Shown: one piece after another, positions 63,398 through 64,000 of the stretch
Numbering within the stretch: the first letter of the stretch is position 1
Layout of the letters: each line of letters starts with the position of its first letter
DNA from: Macrocystis pyrifera
Lineage: Eukaryota > Sar > Phaeophyceae > Laminariales > Laminariaceae
Length of the DNA stretch: 64,000 bases
Reading direction: 5' to 3'
NCBI GenBank assembly: GCA_031763025.1
Contig: JASSKH010000029.1
Location: forward strand, 4,430,862-4,494,861
Position numbers and translations under genes: made by a program
The notes under the pieces: model-generated
Database searches by the model: none
Seen by the model: the letters and a program-made list of their open reading frames with translations, nothing else
Told to the model about the DNA's origin: nothing

Positions 63398-64000
63398 CCA
63401 GAAGTCTACCTCCTGCTGGATGAGGCGAGCGTGCGCCTACCGCGGCGAAACACGCACGCGGCAACGAGAACGGGGGGGGGGGAGAACGGTGTCGAACCGG
63501 GAAGGGGAAAGCGATGCGGTACGTTTTGACTGCGCGTGCACGAATTCACGACTGCTCGGCATAAGTAGAAGCAGAGCACTTTCTTCATGAATACATAAAC
63601 GCCTGGCACTACCTGGTATTCGTTTGTATCGTGTACGTACAGTAGTGAAAAAATCTGATACTACTCTAGGCATTCGTGCCCGGTACGAATAGCAGGCACA
63701 AAGTAAGGACGCACAACAAATACGCCGGTTGCTCTCCGAATATACTCATGTCGTACGCGACAAATAACAAGATTTTGAAAACGACTAGTTGGGTATACGG
63801 ATAGACAATTGCAATCAAGCCCGGCTGTCATACACTCTGAGCCTGAACAACGCAAAACCTTGAGTGTAACCCATCGTACTGCCAGGAAGGGTGGTGCACG
63901 ATGCTTCCACCGGCGTACGCAGCAATAATACCACAACGCTGTTCGGCTCAGATTTGGCCGGACACGGGGGTTCCGCAACGCGGCGCGGTCGATAGGGCCG
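63398..64000. other. Right edge, no supported gene
   Basis: Short overlapping frames only. A G run lies at 63473-63482. Nothing else can be supported. Confidence 0.4.

Noticed and set aside
1-64000. CRISPR arrays, bacterial operons, rRNA genes
   Set aside because: No spaced direct-repeat arrays with unique spacers, no ribosome-binding-site-led gene strings and no rRNA motifs; the content is clearly eukaryotic.

Overview
The window looks like nuclear DNA of an intron-rich eukaryote, most likely a flagellate-bearing photosynthetic stramenopile and perhaps a brown alga. This is an inference from short exons (41-190 bp) in kilobase introns, GT-AG splice sites, many poly-G/poly-C tracts, an interstitial TTAGGG tract, dense small transposons, and a eukaryotic glutathione-pathway gene next to a cilium-type gene. 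There are no bacterial-style operons, rRNAs or convincing tRNAs. A 100-N assembly gap lies at 16401-16500.

Left part (1-10968, minus strand): eight exons of the catalytic subunit of glutamate-cysteine ligase (GCL), the first enzyme of glutathione synthesis. They read from 10968 down to 590. The C-terminal part runs off the left edge, and the N-terminal exon(s) were not found to the right. All phases join except for two exons, each with exactly one base too many next to a five-base homopolymer.

Middle (10969-19139): about 8 kb with no gene I can defend. It holds short palindromic CAGTA/GCAGTA repeats, a 66-bp tandem array, the N gap and dispersed repeats. The 5' ends of both genes must lie here or be missing, so the two genes are divergently arranged.

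Right part (19140-61402, plus strand): sixteen exons of one very long gene whose phases match at every junction but one. They give about 604 residues: the end of a calponin-homology-like (CH_2/SPATA4-like) domain, then helical HEAT/armadillo-like repeats to a stop at 61400-61402. A role in a cilium or flagellum is an inference from the fold.

Mobile and repeated DNA fills the introns. There are about 16 copies of a ~108-bp TA-flanked MITE and a family of SINE-like repeats ending in poly-C. A 755-bp PIF/Harbinger-like element with a TAA duplication sits inside a 30-bp minisatellite. A dead non-LTR reverse transcriptase lies antisense in an intron, and two ~380-bp direct repeats resemble LTRs. 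The most interesting signals are where repeats meet splicing: the minisatellite unit contains the 5' splice site of exon 10; poly-C tracts act as the pyrimidine tract of two acceptors; a poly-G run replaces an expected GT donor; and a 76-bp duplication copies an acceptor.
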